DNA of 38,966 nucleotides from a bacterium (GTDB taxonomy: Bacteria; Methylomirabilota; Methylomirabilia; Methylomirabilales; 2-02-FULL-66-22), in assembly GCA_029580855.1 (NCBI GenBank), contig JAKPQH010000065.1:1-38966 (forward strand), given 5' to 3'. How positions within the stretch are numbered: position 1 is the first letter of the stretch; each line of letters begins with the position of its first letter. The notes below the pieces were generated by a model that was not told where the DNA came from, did not search any database, and saw nothing but the letters and a program-made list of their open reading frames with translations. Position numbers and translations under genes: made by a program. Below, piece by piece: positions 1 through 8,108 of this stretch.

Positions 1-63
<63 letters not shown>

Positions 64-104
64 CTGGCCGGTGTGGTGTGCGCCGCCGATGGGAGCCGGG
101 GACG

Positions 105-1268
105 ATGTTTTCGCGTCGAACGTCGTGGAGCGTCGGTTTGAACCGCATCGGAGCCGCCTGGGATGCGTGCCGGCGATCGGGGCGGCCGGCGCTGGATCTC
201 ACCGAGACGAACCCGACGGCGGTGGGCCTCCCCATGCCGGACCGGGAGATCCGGGCGGCGCTCGCCGACGACCGACTGATGCGCTACCAGCCGACGCCGT
301 TCGGGCACCCGGCCGCGCGCGAGGCGGTGGCGGCCTATCACGGGGGTGCCGTCGGATGGGAGCAGGTGATCCTGACGGCCAGCACCAGCGAGGCGTACGC
401 GCTGCTCTTCAAACTGCTGGCGGATCCTGATGACCGGGTGCTGGTCCCGGTGCCGAGCTACCCGCTCTTCGACTATCTGGCGGGTCTGGAGGGCGTCGAG
501 ACCGTGTCCTATCCGTTCGCGTGGGTCGAGGGTGGCTGGTTTTTGGATTTCGGCGCCCTCGAGGCGCGGATCGACGGCCGCACGCGTGCGGTCGTCGTCG
601 TCAGCCCCAACAATCCCACTGGCGCCATGCTTCGGCAGGACGAGGCGGACCGACTGCTGAGCATCTGCCGCGACCGCGGTCTGGCGCTCATCGTCGACGA
701 GGTGTTCGCCGACCACGTTTTCACCGCGACGCCGTCGCGCCTGCGGTCGCTGGCGGGCCGGGACGAGGCGCTGGTCTTCGTGCTGGGGGGGCTGTCCAAG
801 ACCTGCCTGCTCCCCCAGTTGAAGGCGGCCTGGATCGCGGCCAGCGGCCCGGCGGAGCAGCTCGGCCAGGCGCTGGCGCGACTGGAAGTTGTGGTCGACA
901 CCTACCTGTCGGTGAACACCCCGGTCCAGCTGGCGTTGCCGCGGCTTCTCGCGTTGCGGGAGGCGATCCGCGCGCCCCTCATGGCGCGTCTACGGGGGAA
1001 TCGGGCGGTCCTGGAGCGGGCGCTGCGGGGCAGCGCCGCCACGCCGCTGCCGGCGCACGGCGGGTGGTCGGCGGTCGTGCGCGTGCCTCGCGAGCCCGGC
1101 GAGGAGGAGCGTGTGCTGCGCTTGATGACGCGGCATGGGCTGCGCGTTCACCCCGGGTTTTTTTTCGACTTTCCGACCGAGGCGTTTCTCGTCGTCAGCC
1201 TGTTGACGCCCGAGGAGGAATTCGGGCGCGGCGCCGCGCTGCTGGCGGCGGATGCGGACGCGCCCTGA
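105..1268 (+). CDS. PLP-dependent aminotransferase, class I/II
   Basis: A 387-residue fold-type I pyridoxal-phosphate enzyme that should transfer an amino group between an amino acid and a 2-oxo acid in the cytoplasm. The sequence shows the usual order of motifs: a substrate-loop TNPT near the N-terminus, a TASTSEAY stretch in the cofactor phosphate region, the family hallmark SPNNPTG in the middle, VDEVF with the Asp that contacts the pyridine nitrogen, and GLSKTCLLPQLK carrying the Schiff-base lysine. The C-terminal small domain is present, so the enzyme looks complete. I chose the ATG at 105 because GGGAG lies about ten bases upstream; an in-frame start at 78 has no such site. The substrate cannot be read from sequence. 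It stands alone ahead of ettA with about 190 bp between them. Confidence 0.9.
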   Translation: MFSRRTSWSVGLNRIGAAWDACRRSGRPALDLTETNPTAVGLPMPDREIRAALADDRLMRYQPTPFGHPAAREAVAAYHGGAVGWEQVILTASTSEAYALLFKLLADPDDRVLVPVPSYPLFDYLAGLEGVETVSYPFAWVEGGWFLDFGALEARIDGRTRAVVVVSPNNPTGAMLRQDEADRLLSICRDRGLALIVDEVFADHVFTATPSRLRSLAGRDEALVFVLGGLSKTCLLPQLKAAWIAASGPAEQLGQALARLEVVVDTYLSVNTPVQLALPRLLALREAIRAPLMARLRGNRAVLERALRGSAATPLPAHGGWSAVVRVPREPGEEERVLRLMTRHGLRVHPGFFFDFPTEAFLVVSLLTPEEEFGRGAALLAADADAP

Positions 1269-1460
1269 CCGCCGCGACGAGGCGTGGCCACGACACGATG
1301 CGGAAATGGTGCGTCGGTACCCGGCGGCTCAAAACGGCCCGGGGCCAAGACGGCGGGCCTATGCCCGGCCGGGGCGTACCGGCCGCGCGTCGCCGCAAGC
1401 GGCAGGGCGCCCCAACGCCGCGGACGGGTCTTTTTCACCACCCCGGTAAAGGAGATGGCC

Positions 1461-3152
1461 ATGGCGAAGGCGGCTGAGCCGAACAAGATCATCTATTCCA
1501 TGGTGCGCGTGGGAAAGACGCACGGGACGAGGCAGGTCCTCAGGGACATCTCGCTGTCCTACTTCTACGGCGCCAAGATCGGCGTCCTCGGACTCAACGG
1601 GGCGGGGAAGAGCACGCTGCTCCGGATCATGGCCGGCGTCGAGCGGCAGTTCGCAGGCGAGACCCACTGCGCGCCGGGGTACACGATCGGGTTCCTGGAG
1701 CAGGAGCCGACCCTGGACGCGGCCAAGACCGTCGCGGAGACCGTCCGCGAGGGGGTCCGGGACCTCGCGGATCTTCTGCGGGAATTCGAGGAGATCAGCG
1801 CGAGGTTCGCGGAGCCCATGTCCGACGACGAGATGAATGCGCTGCTGGAGAAGCAGGGCAAGGTGCAGGACAAGCTGGACGCGGCCGGCGCATGGGACCT
1901 GGACAGCCGGCTGGAGATGGCCATGGACGCCTTGCGCTGTCCACCGGGAGACACCCCGGTGAAGGTCCTCTCGGGCGGCGAGTCGCGCCGGGTGGCGCTG
2001 TGCCGTCTGCTGCTCCAGAAGCCGGACATCCTGCTCCTCGACGAGCCGACGAACCATCTGGACGCGGAGTCGGTGGCCTGGCTCGAGCAGCACCTCCAGC
2101 AGTACGAGGGGACGGTCATCGCCGTCACGCACGACCGGTATTTCCTGGACAACGTCGCCGGCTGGATCCTGGAGTTGGACCGCGGCTACGGGATTCCCTG
2201 GAAGGGCAACTACTCGTCGTGGCTGGCGCAGAAGCGGGAACGGTTGCAACGCGAGGAGAAGGCGGAGACCGACCGGCAGCGCACGCTCCAGCGCGAACTG
2301 GAGTGGATCCACATGTCGCCCAAGGGGCGGCACGCCAAGGGGAAGGCGCGGATCAGCGCGTACCAGGAACTCTTGCAGCAGCCGCACGAGACGCTGGCGC
2401 GGGATCTCGAGATCTTTATTCCCCCGGGACCGCGGCTGGGGGACGTCGTGATCCGTGCCGACGGTGTCGCCAAGGGATACCACGACCGGCTGCTCTTCGA
2501 GCGGATGACGTTCAGCGTTCCGGCCGGCGCGACGGTGGGGATCGTGGGGCCCAACGGCGCGGGGAAGACCACGCTGTTCCGCCTGCTCGTGGGGGAGGAG
2601 AAGCCCGACGCGGGAACGCTCACGCTGGGCCAGACGGTCACGCTGGCCTACGTGGACCAGGTGCGAAGCGATCTGGACCCCAACGCCAGCGTCTGGGAGT
2701 CCATCTCCGGCGGCCAGGACCAGATCGCGGTGGGCAAGGTGCAGGTGAACTCCCGCGCCTACGCCGCCCGCTTCAATTTCGCCGGTTCGGATCAGCAGAA
2801 GAAGGTCGCCGCGCTCTCCGGGGGGGAGCGGAACCGGTTACACCTGGCGCGGATGCTCCGCCGTGAAGCGAACGTCCTGCTCCTGGACGAGCCGACGAAC
2901 GATCTGGACGTGAACACGATGCGGGCGTTGGAGGACGCCATCGACCGATACGCGGGGTGCGTCCTCGTTATCTCGCACGATCGCTGGTTCCTCGACCGGA
3001 TCGCCACGCATATCCTGGCGTTCGAGGGCGACAGCAGGGTGTACTGGTTCGAGGGCAACTGGAGCGAGTACGAGGCCGACCGGAGGCGCCGCCTGGGAGC
3101 CACCGCCGACCGACCGCACCGCATCCGCTATCGACCGCTGACGCGCGCCTGA
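1461..3152 (+). CDS. ettA: ABC-F translation factor EttA (energy-dependent translational throttle)
   Basis: A 563-residue soluble twin-ATPase of the ABC-F family, close to the 555 residues of E. coli EttA. Family members bind the ribosomal E site and gate the first peptide bond according to the ATP/ADP ratio. The first nucleotide-binding domain has Walker A GLNGAGKS (about residues 44-51), signature LSGGESRR and Walker [12 protein letters not shown]. The charged linker after it contains the EttA-type [16 protein letters not shown] element. The second domain has [17 protein letters not shown] and [11 protein letters not shown]. No membrane segment is present, which excludes a transporter. The start at 1461 has AAAGGAG ending seven bases upstream; the frame stays open to 1284 but without a better site. 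A second ATG at 1455 is possible. Confidence 0.95.
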   Translation: MAKAAEPNKIIYSMVRVGKTHGTRQVLRDISLSYFYGAKIGVLGLNGAGKSTLLRIMAGVERQFAGETHCAPGYTIGFLEQEPTLDAAKTVAETVREGVRDLADLLREFEEISARFAEPMSDDEMNALLEKQGKVQDKLDAAGAWDLDSRLEMAMDALRCPPGDTPVKVLSGGESRRVALCRLLLQKPDILLLDEPTNHLDAESVAWLEQHLQQYEGTVIAVTHDRYFLDNVAGWILELDRGYGIPWKGNYSSWLAQKRERLQREEKAETDRQRTLQRELEWIHMSPKGRHAKGKARISAYQELLQQPHETLARDLEIFIPPGPRLGDVVIRADGVAKGYHDRLLFERMTFSVPAGATVGIVGPNGAGKTTLFRLLVGEEKPDAGTLTLGQTVTLAYVDQVRSDLDPNASVWESISGGQDQIAVGKVQVNSRAYAARFNFAGSDQQKKVAALSGGERNRLHLARMLRREANVLLLDEPTNDLDVNTMRALEDAIDRYAGCVLVISHDRWFLDRIATHILAFEGDSRVYWFEGNWSEYEADRRRRLGATADRPHRIRYRPLTRA

Positions 3153-3217
3153 CCTGGCGTGTCCGGCGACGAACGTCCACACGAGCGGTTCTTCCGCGCG
3201 CGACGGCCAATTGGGGC

Positions 3218-3246
3218 TTGACACCGGCCCACCCCTTGGGCATCCT
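3218..3246 (+). promoter_or_regulatory. Candidate sigma-70-type promoter of rubredoxin/flavodiiron pair
   Basis: A perfect -35 box TTGACA at 3218-3223 is followed after 17 bp by CATCCT at 3241-3246 (3 of 6 to TATAAT). It lies about 80 bp before the rubredoxin start, with no competing gene. The -10 match is weak, but a minus-strand promoter candidate in this window (5691-5720) has the same TTGACA plus CATCTT design. Confidence 0.45.
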
Positions 3247-3270
3247 CCAATCGGCGCTGCGGAGGTTCCG

Positions 3271-3287
3271 CGGCCCGCCGCGGGCCG
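3271..3287 (+). other. Perfect GC hairpin in the rubredoxin leader
   Basis: CGGCCCG and CGGGCCG form a 7-bp perfect stem with a 3-base loop in the presumed 5' leader. It is followed 17 bases later by GGTCTTTTTC and then the ribosome-binding site GGGAGGG. It could be a weak attenuator or terminator for readthrough from ettA. The T run is not adjacent to the stem, so termination is not certain. Confidence 0.4.
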
Positions 3288-3327
3288 CGACGGCTTCGGG
3301 ACCGGTCTTTTTCGGGAGGGATGCGCG

Positions 3328-3492
3328 ATGCAGAAATTCGAGTGCGCCATGTGCGAATACACCTACGATCCGGCCAAGGGGGACCCGGGGCGGGGCATTC
3401 CACCGGGCACCCCGTTTGACGACCTGCCGGACAACTGGAGGTGCCCGACGTGCAACGCCGGGAAGAACATGTTCGTGGCGGTGGACGAATGA
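3328..3492 (+). CDS. Rubredoxin
   Basis: A 54-residue iron protein that carries one electron at a time on a single Fe(Cys)4 centre. The two ligand pairs are visible: C6-x2-C9 in ECAMCEY and CPTC in NWRCPTC near the C-terminus. The conserved aromatic and proline framework ([20 protein letters not shown]) is intact, as is the usual length. The start at 3328 follows GGGAGGG by seven bases. Its stop overlaps the start of the flavodiiron gene in an ATGA, so the two are translationally coupled. Rubredoxin is the known electron donor of flavodiiron proteins, which fits the pairing. Confidence 0.96.
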   Translation: MQKFECAMCEYTYDPAKGDPGRGIPPGTPFDDLPDNWRCPTCNAGKNMFVAVDE

Positions 3493-4670
3493 ACCCGGTC
3501 GAGATCCTCCCCGGCGTCCAGTGGGTCGGCGTGCTCGACCCTCAGCTTCGCGTGTTCGACGTCATCATGGAGGCCAAGCACGGCACGACGTACAACTCCT
3601 ATCTGGTGCGAGGACGCGACAAGGTGGCGCTCATCGACGCGAGCAAGGCCGCCTTCGCCAAGACGTTTCTTGACACCCTGCGCCCCGCCATCGAGCTGGC
3701 GGCCATCGACTACATGGTGTGCAACCATCTGGAACCCGATCATTCGGGCGCGCTGGCGGATGTGTTGGACGTGGCGCCGCAGGCGCAGGTGGTGGCGACG
3801 AAGCCGGGCCGGATGCTGCTGCGGGCCATCCTGAATCGGGACATCAAGCCCATGATCGCGGGCGAGGGCGATCGCATCGACCTCGGGGGGAAGACGCTCC
3901 GGTTCATCCCGGCCCCCTTCCTGCACTGGCCGGACACGATGTTCACCTATCTCGAGGAGGACCAGGTCCTGTTCTCCGGGGACTTCCTGGGGGCGCATTA
4001 CTGCGATCCGCGCCTCTTCAACGACCTGATCCCGAACTACGACGAGGCGTTTCAGCACTATTTCCAGGTCATCATGCGACCGTTCAAGGAGTACGTGCGG
4101 CAGGCCCTGGACAAGATCGACGCGCTGCCCATCCGGGCCGTGTGCCCCGACCACGGGCCGATCCTGCGGACGGAGGTCCGGCGGTATCTGGACAGGTACC
4201 GCATGTGGAGCGCCGAACCGCCCGCACCGGCGTCGAAGCGGATGCTGGTCTTCTATGTGAGCGCGTACGGCAACACCGAGAAGATGGCGCACGCCATCGG
4301 GCGCGGGATCCGCGAAGCGGGGGCGGACGCGGAGGTCGTGGACCTGGCCACGGCGGACGTGCGCGCCATGCTCGACGACATCGAGGCCGCGCAGGGCATC
4401 GTCGTGGGAACGTGCACGATCAACGGCGACGCGCTGGAGCAGACCTGGAGCCTGCTCGGCTCGCTGACCACGATCAAGCTGAAGGACAAGCTGGGCGCCA
4501 CGTTCGGGGCCTTCGGCTGGAGCGGCGAGGGACCCCTCATGCTCGCCGAGCGGATGAAGGGGCTCAAGTTCCGGGTGCCCGAAGAGCCGCTGCGGGTGCA
4601 GCTGGTGCCCACGGATGCGGACCTGAAATCCTGCGCGGAATACGGCAAACGTCTGGTCGCCGCCCTCTAG
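3489..4670 (+). CDS. Flavodiiron protein (FprA/ROO type; O2 or NO reductase)
   Basis: A 393-residue class A flavodiiron protein. Family members reduce O2 to water or NO to N2O using electrons from rubredoxin through FMN to a diiron site. The N-terminal metallo-beta-lactamase-like domain shows the diiron ligands H80-L-E82-P-D84-H85, H146 in FLHWPD, D165 in SGDF and H223 in CPDHGP. The C-terminal flavodoxin domain begins around residue 255 with the FMN phosphate loop in [11 protein letters not shown] and continues with GTCTINGDA and AFGWSGEG. All catalytic ligands are present. There is no fused rubredoxin, which instead is the preceding gene. The pair suggests an anaerobe defending itself against transient oxygen or NO. 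Confidence 0.95.
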   Translation: MNPVEILPGVQWVGVLDPQLRVFDVIMEAKHGTTYNSYLVRGRDKVALIDASKAAFAKTFLDTLRPAIELAAIDYMVCNHLEPDHSGALADVLDVAPQAQVVATKPGRMLLRAILNRDIKPMIAGEGDRIDLGGKTLRFIPAPFLHWPDTMFTYLEEDQVLFSGDFLGAHYCDPRLFNDLIPNYDEAFQHYFQVIMRPFKEYVRQALDKIDALPIRAVCPDHGPILRTEVRRYLDRYRMWSAEPPAPASKRMLVFYVSAYGNTEKMAHAIGRGIREAGADAEVVDLATADVRAMLDDIEAAQGIVVGTCTINGDALEQTWSLLGSLTTIKLKDKLGATFGAFGWSGEGPLMLAERMKGLKFRVPEEPLRVQLVPTDADLKSCAEYGKRLVAAL

Positions 4671-4759
4671 CCGCGCGGCATTCGCCCCGGCGGGGTTGAC
4701 CCCACCGTCCCGCGGTCTCGCCGGCAGCGCACGTTTCGGTCGGTTGCCGCCTGCGTCCC

Positions 4760-4791
4760 GAGCCGGCGCAACGGGTGGGCTGCGCCGGCTC
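4760..4791. terminator. Hairpin between convergent genes (likely bidirectional terminator)
   Basis: GAGCCGGCGCA (4760-4770) pairs perfectly with TGCGCCGGCTC (4781-4791) around a 10-base loop. It sits between the stop of the plus-strand flavodiiron gene and the stop of the minus-strand kinase-like gene. No U tract flanks it, so efficiency is uncertain, but the 11-bp perfect stem in a convergent gap is best read as a transcription stop or mRNA end stabiliser. Confidence 0.6.
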
Positions 4792-4820
4792 GTCGCTCCG
4801 TGTCCCCCCGTCGCGGCATC

Positions 4821-5642
4821 TTAGGCGGTGCTGTTGCTCCCCTCACGCAGATACCGGACCGCGGAGCGCACCTCGCGCACGCCGTTGACATCGCGCGCGA
4901 CGACGGAGACCGCCTCCAGCAAGGCGGGCGATTGGGTCGTCCCCGTGACGGTGACCGTCCCGTTGTCGGCGGCCACCTCCAGCGCGGCGGCCTGGGTGCG
5001 CGGGTCGCGCGCCAGCCTGGCCGCGACGCGGTTGCTGAGCGCGAGGTCGTTTAACGCCTTCATCGACGCCTCGGTCGGCTGAAACTCCTTCCGCCCGGCA
5101 AGATCGACGATCATGTCGCAGGCGGTGTCCAGCGCCATGCGGCCCAGATTCAAGATGACATCGTAGAGGGTGGGGTCGTCCCACTCGACGTCGAAGGCGG
5201 ACCGGGCCCACGCCCGCCGTTCCTTGTCCACGCGGTCGATGTACGCGACGGCGTCCTTGCGCGCGAACCCCTGGTGGCGCATGGCCGCCTCGATGCGGTA
5301 TTCCATGTCGGCGATGGCGCGCACCCGCACGACGTGGGAGACACCCGGAAAGACCAGATGCCCGACGTACCCGTGATAGACCAAGGGACCCGCCAGGGCC
5401 TGGTCGCACAGCGCCGCCTTCACGAAGGTCAGATAATGTGTGCGCTTGCCGATCAGCCGCTCCCACAGCGGGGGGCGCTTGTCCAAGGCCGCGCTGAGCT
5501 TGTCCACGGGGATGCCGTACCCCCATCCGGCCTCGAGCAATACCTCGCGGCTCAGGCACCGGTACCCCAGCCGCTCGGCCACGGTGGTGGCGAGCGCCTC
5601 ACCGCCGGCGAAGGTTCCGCGGGAGATGGCGATGATGCTCAC
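4821..5642 (-). CDS. Cytidylate-kinase-like family protein with C-terminal BON domain
   Basis: A 273-residue protein with two parts. Residues 1 to about 200 resemble the cytidylate-kinase-like family: ISRGTFAGGEALATTVA near the N-terminus is in the P-loop position, though it lacks the standard GK[ST], and LGYRCLSREVL follows as in that family. Residues about 205-265 look like a BON domain (alternating hydrophobic pattern around DNGTVTVTGTTQS and VNGVREVRSAVRYL), a small fold linked to membranes or ligand binding. The GTG start at 5642 is supported by AAAGGAGGC five bases upstream; the open frame further upstream has no such site. The substrate is unknown, and fusion of a nucleotide-kinase fold to BON suggests a sensor or regulator. 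It follows the hydrogenase operon on the same strand but has its own candidate promoter. Confidence 0.75.
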   Translation of the reverse strand: MSIIAISRGTFAGGEALATTVAERLGYRCLSREVLLEAGWGYGIPVDKLSAALDKRPPLWERLIGKRTHYLTFVKAALCDQALAGPLVYHGYVGHLVFPGVSHVVRVRAIADMEYRIEAAMRHQGFARKDAVAYIDRVDKERRAWARSAFDVEWDDPTLYDVILNLGRMALDTACDMIVDLAGRKEFQPTEASMKALNDLALSNRVAARLARDPRTQAAALEVAADNGTVTVTGTTQSPALLEAVSVVARDVNGVREVRSAVRYLREGSNSTA

Positions 5643-5690
5643 GATGTGCCTCCTTTCTGCAGGCCCTCGGCCCGCGCCCCACCCGGCTAC

Positions 5691-5720
5691 AAGATGGCTC
5701 GAAGCACCCCTCCGTGTCAA
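5691..5720 (-). promoter_or_regulatory. Candidate promoter for the kinase-BON gene
   Basis: On the minus strand a perfect TTGACA (5720-5715) is followed after 18 bp by CATCTT (5696-5691), about 50 bp before the GTG start. The surrounding 218-bp gap (5643-5860) has no other gene. The -10 box is weak. Confidence 0.4.
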
Positions 5721-5860
5721 TGCGAAAACCCCTCCGACGTCGGATGGAGCCCGGGGCGGGGCGAGGATGCGCAGGGGAGGGTGCCTTCGGAGACGGATCG
5801 ATGTCGAGGCCGTGACACGCAACGCTCGACGGGACAGAGACCGACGCGCAAGGCCGGGGT

Positions 5861-6397
5861 CTACACGCGCTCCATCTTCCGATACACCACCATCTCGCCT
5901 TCGCGGTTGAGGTCCTCGGGGTGATAGCGGGGGATGGGGGAGACGGTTTGCTTGAGCGTCACCGGCGCGATTTTTTTGTCCGCCAGCCCCACAGCGACGG
6001 CGATGCCGTAAAGAATGGCTTCGGGGCGCGGCGGACAGCCGGGGATGTAAAAGTTCACCGGGACCACCTTCTCGACGGGGCCGAGGACGCTGTAGGCGTC
6101 GTACCAGAGGCCGCCGCCGCAGGCGCAGGAGCCGATGGCGAACACCAGCTTGGGCGCCGCCATGGCGTCGTAGGCGCGACGTAGGGCCTTGGCGGTGGAC
6201 CGCATGGCGGGCCCCTGGCAGAGCATCACGTCGGCATGGCGGGGTGAGCCGACCAGCTTGATGCCGAACCGCTCGACGTCGTAGTAGGGCGTGAGGACGT
6301 TCAGGACCTCGATGTCACAGCCGTTGCACCCGCCGCTGTTGGCGTGGTAGACCCAGAGCGATCGGGGAAACATCTTCCGACACAGCGCACTCAACAC
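5861..6397 (-). CDS. hycG: Group 4 [NiFe] hydrogenase small subunit (HycG/HyfI/NuoB-like)
   Basis: A 178-residue subunit that holds the proximal [4Fe-4S] cluster next to the NiFe site of membrane-bound hydrogenases and is homologous to complex I NuoB. Cluster ligands are visible in SGGCNGCDIE (about residues 22-31), in GSCACGG and in PGCPPRPE. The CNGCDIE form is typical of hydrogenase-3/4, Ech and Mbh small subunits. No twin-arginine signal is present, consistent with a cytoplasm-facing subunit. It is the last gene of the operon and is separated from hycF by a 229-bp gap holding a MITE-like repeat, whereas its other partners abut or overlap. Confidence 0.93.
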   Translation of the reverse strand: MLSALCRKMFPRSLWVYHANSGGCNGCDIEVLNVLTPYYDVERFGIKLVGSPRHADVMLCQGPAMRSTAKALRRAYDAMAAPKLVFAIGSCACGGGLWYDAYSVLGPVEKVVPVNFYIPGCPPRPEAILYGIAVAVGLADKKIAPVTLKQTVSPIPRYHPEDLNREGEMVVYRKMERV

Positions 6398-6442
6398 GGC
6401 TCGCCCCCCTATGGAACCACGGACCGCGGAACGGGCTTGAGT

Positions 6443-6593
6443 GATCCGCAGATGTCGCAGATTACGCAGATGTTCCGGAGAGGTCCGGAGCGGTGCTTCT
6501 GTAATCTCTTCTGGAAACCTACAGGCCCTTCCATCCTTGTGACAGCGTCTTTCGCGTCCCCGTGAAATCGGCCAATCTGCGTCATCTGCGGAT
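6443..6593. repeat. MITE-like element with terminal inverted repeats
   Basis: About 150 bp bounded by ATCCGCAGATG (from 6444) and its complement CATCTGCGGAT (ending 6593). Inside each end is a further CGCAGAT unit, so each end carries two or three copies of a CGCAGAT-type heptamer. The interior has a second inverted pair, CTGTA and TACAG. It contains no gene and sits between hycF and hycG. Similar CGCAGATxACGCAGAT repeats are scattered between genes of many uncultured bacterial genomes; I recognise the pattern from memory only. Confidence 0.75.
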
Positions 6594-6626
6594 TCAACAA
6601 CCCCTCCGGTCCATCGGCGGTTTGTG

Positions 6627-7151
6627 TCAATCCAGCTCGATGTCGATATCCCGCACGGTCGGTTCGGTGTCCAGATACGGCGTGGCGTCGTACACCCACC
6701 GCTCCTGCTCCAGCAGGTCCAGCCGGTACCCCTTCAGTTTGAGTTGCTCCAGCGGCCCCGGCTCTTTGAAACAGCGCCCGCACCGCTGACAGGTACCCAT
6801 GAACAGCTCCAGACGCTGCTGCATGTCCCCGATGCGGTTGGTGGCGTTTTCGAAATCGGTGCTCATGGTGATGGCCTTCTCGGGGCAGACGTCGGCACAG
6901 CGGCCGCAGTAGGTGCAGCGGCGGCCCACATACTGGATGATCCGGACCTCCTGGCAGAGGTCGTGGACCAGGATCTCGCGGGCGGGGCAGTTGTTGGCGC
7001 AGCCCGCACAACCGATGCACTTCTCGATGTTGAAGATGGGTCGCCCGCGGAAGCCCGGCGGCGTCCCGGCGGGGACGTGGGGATACGGCAGGGTGACCCG
7101 CCCGGCCTGCAGGCCGATGACGGTTTCTTTGAGCTTGCTCAGGAGCGACAT
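6627..7151 (-). CDS. hycF: Group 4 hydrogenase ferredoxin-like subunit (HycF/HyfH/NuoI-like)
   Basis: A 174-residue polyferredoxin that passes electrons to the small subunit. It contains two classical [4Fe-4S] motifs, CIGCAGCANNCP and CTYCGRCADVCP, in the spacing expected for NuoI/HycF. After them there is an extra C-x2-C-x2-C stretch (CQRCGRC, around residue 120) that standard NuoI lacks, followed by a tail of about 50 residues with many acidic residues. The ATG at 7151 is chosen because the next residues (MSLLSKLKE) look like a NuoI-type amphipathic start; an in-frame ATG at 7166 is equally close to the preceding stop. It lies a few bases after hycD. Confidence 0.92.
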   Translation of the reverse strand: MSLLSKLKETVIGLQAGRVTLPYPHVPAGTPPGFRGRPIFNIEKCIGCAGCANNCPAREILVHDLCQEVRIIQYVGRRCTYCGRCADVCPEKAITMSTDFENATNRIGDMQQRLELFMGTCQRCGRCFKEPGPLEQLKLKGYRLDLLEQERWVYDATPYLDTEPTVRDIDIELD

Positions 7152-7169
7152 GGCGCCAGCCCCCATTTC

Positions 7170-8096
7170 TCAGTAGCCATACAGCGCCAAGAGCAGGGCC
7201 GCCAGCGCGGCCCCCAGAAGTCCTCCGTAATAGCGGACCGCCTGATCGATCCGGTAGCGCGCGTGCGTGGCCGCCACCAGGGTGACGGCCAGGACGAGAA
7301 CCACCAGCTTGGCGAGCAGCGCGGCCAGGTTCAGCGGCGCCGGCAGGCGGCTTCCCCAGGGGAAGAACAGCGACACGACCAGCGATCCGTAGACCACCAG
7401 CTTGGCCATCTGGGTGAACTTGAACAGCGCCAGTTTGGGCCCCGAATACTCGACCAGGGCGCCCTCCATCAGCTCCGTCTCGGCCTCGGCGATGTCGAAG
7501 GGCAGACGCCCGACGAGCGCCTGGAAGGCGAGGATGGCCACGCCGAACATAAGGATGCCGGCCAGGGGCGGCCCGGCCTGGGCGTAGGGGGAGCCGTCGA
7601 GGACCGTCTCCAGTCGCAGGGACCCCGCCCGCACCACCCCCAGGACGACGGCGACGGCGAGGATGGGCTCGAGCGTCATCAGGCACATCATCTCGCGGCT
7701 CATGCCCACCACGGAGTAGGTGGACCCCGCGGCCAGGCCCGCCAGCATGGTGGAGACGCCGCAGAGCGTGAGAAGGTAGACCAGCAGATACGCATCGGCG
7801 GCCCCCGCCAGGGGCGGGGCCGCCCCCATGGGCACCAGCACCGCCACGGTCAGGATCGCCGCGAAGGAGAGCCAGGAGGCCAGGCGCTGAACGGCGGGGC
7901 TCTCGCCCACCTCGAGGTCCTCCTTGCCCAAAAGCTTGAGCAGGTCGTAATACGGCTGCCAGACCGGCGGCCCCTGGCGCGATTGCACCTTGGCCGTGAC
8001 TTTGCGCAGAATCCCCTCGAAGAGCGGAGCCAGCGCCAGCACCAGGGCGACGTTCATGCCGCCGGACAGGACTCGGAGCCCCAGGCTAGTGTCCAT
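7170..8096 (-). CDS. hycD: Group 4 hydrogenase membrane subunit (HycD/HyfC/NuoH-like)
   Basis: A 308-residue integral membrane protein with about eight hydrophobic segments. It is the complex I NuoH homologue that anchors the hydrogenase module. Diagnostic stretches include SRQGPPVWQPYYDLLKLLGKE near the N-terminus and RLPFDIAEAETELMEG in the middle; the second holds the conserved acidic residues next to the quinone or proton pathway. The length matches HycD (307 residues in E. coli, from memory). The ATG at 8096 is preferred; a GTG at 8102 is also in frame. It follows the large-subunit stop by about a dozen bases. Confidence 0.93.
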   Translation of the reverse strand: MDTSLGLRVLSGGMNVALVLALAPLFEGILRKVTAKVQSRQGPPVWQPYYDLLKLLGKEDLEVGESPAVQRLASWLSFAAILTVAVLVPMGAAPPLAGAADAYLLVYLLTLCGVSTMLAGLAAGSTYSVVGMSREMMCLMTLEPILAVAVVLGVVRAGSLRLETVLDGSPYAQAGPPLAGILMFGVAILAFQALVGRLPFDIAEAETELMEGALVEYSGPKLALFKFTQMAKLVVYGSLVVSLFFPWGSRLPAPLNLAALLAKLVVLVLAVTLVAATHARYRIDQAVRYYGGLLGAALAALLLALYGY

Positions 8097-8108
8097 CGCC
8101 ACCCATCC

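Noticed and set aside
71..2866. Long alternative-frame ORFs overlapping the aminotransferase and ettA
   Set aside because: High GC creates long open shadow frames; their translations are Arg/Gly/Ala-rich without motifs, while the chosen frames carry complete family motifs.
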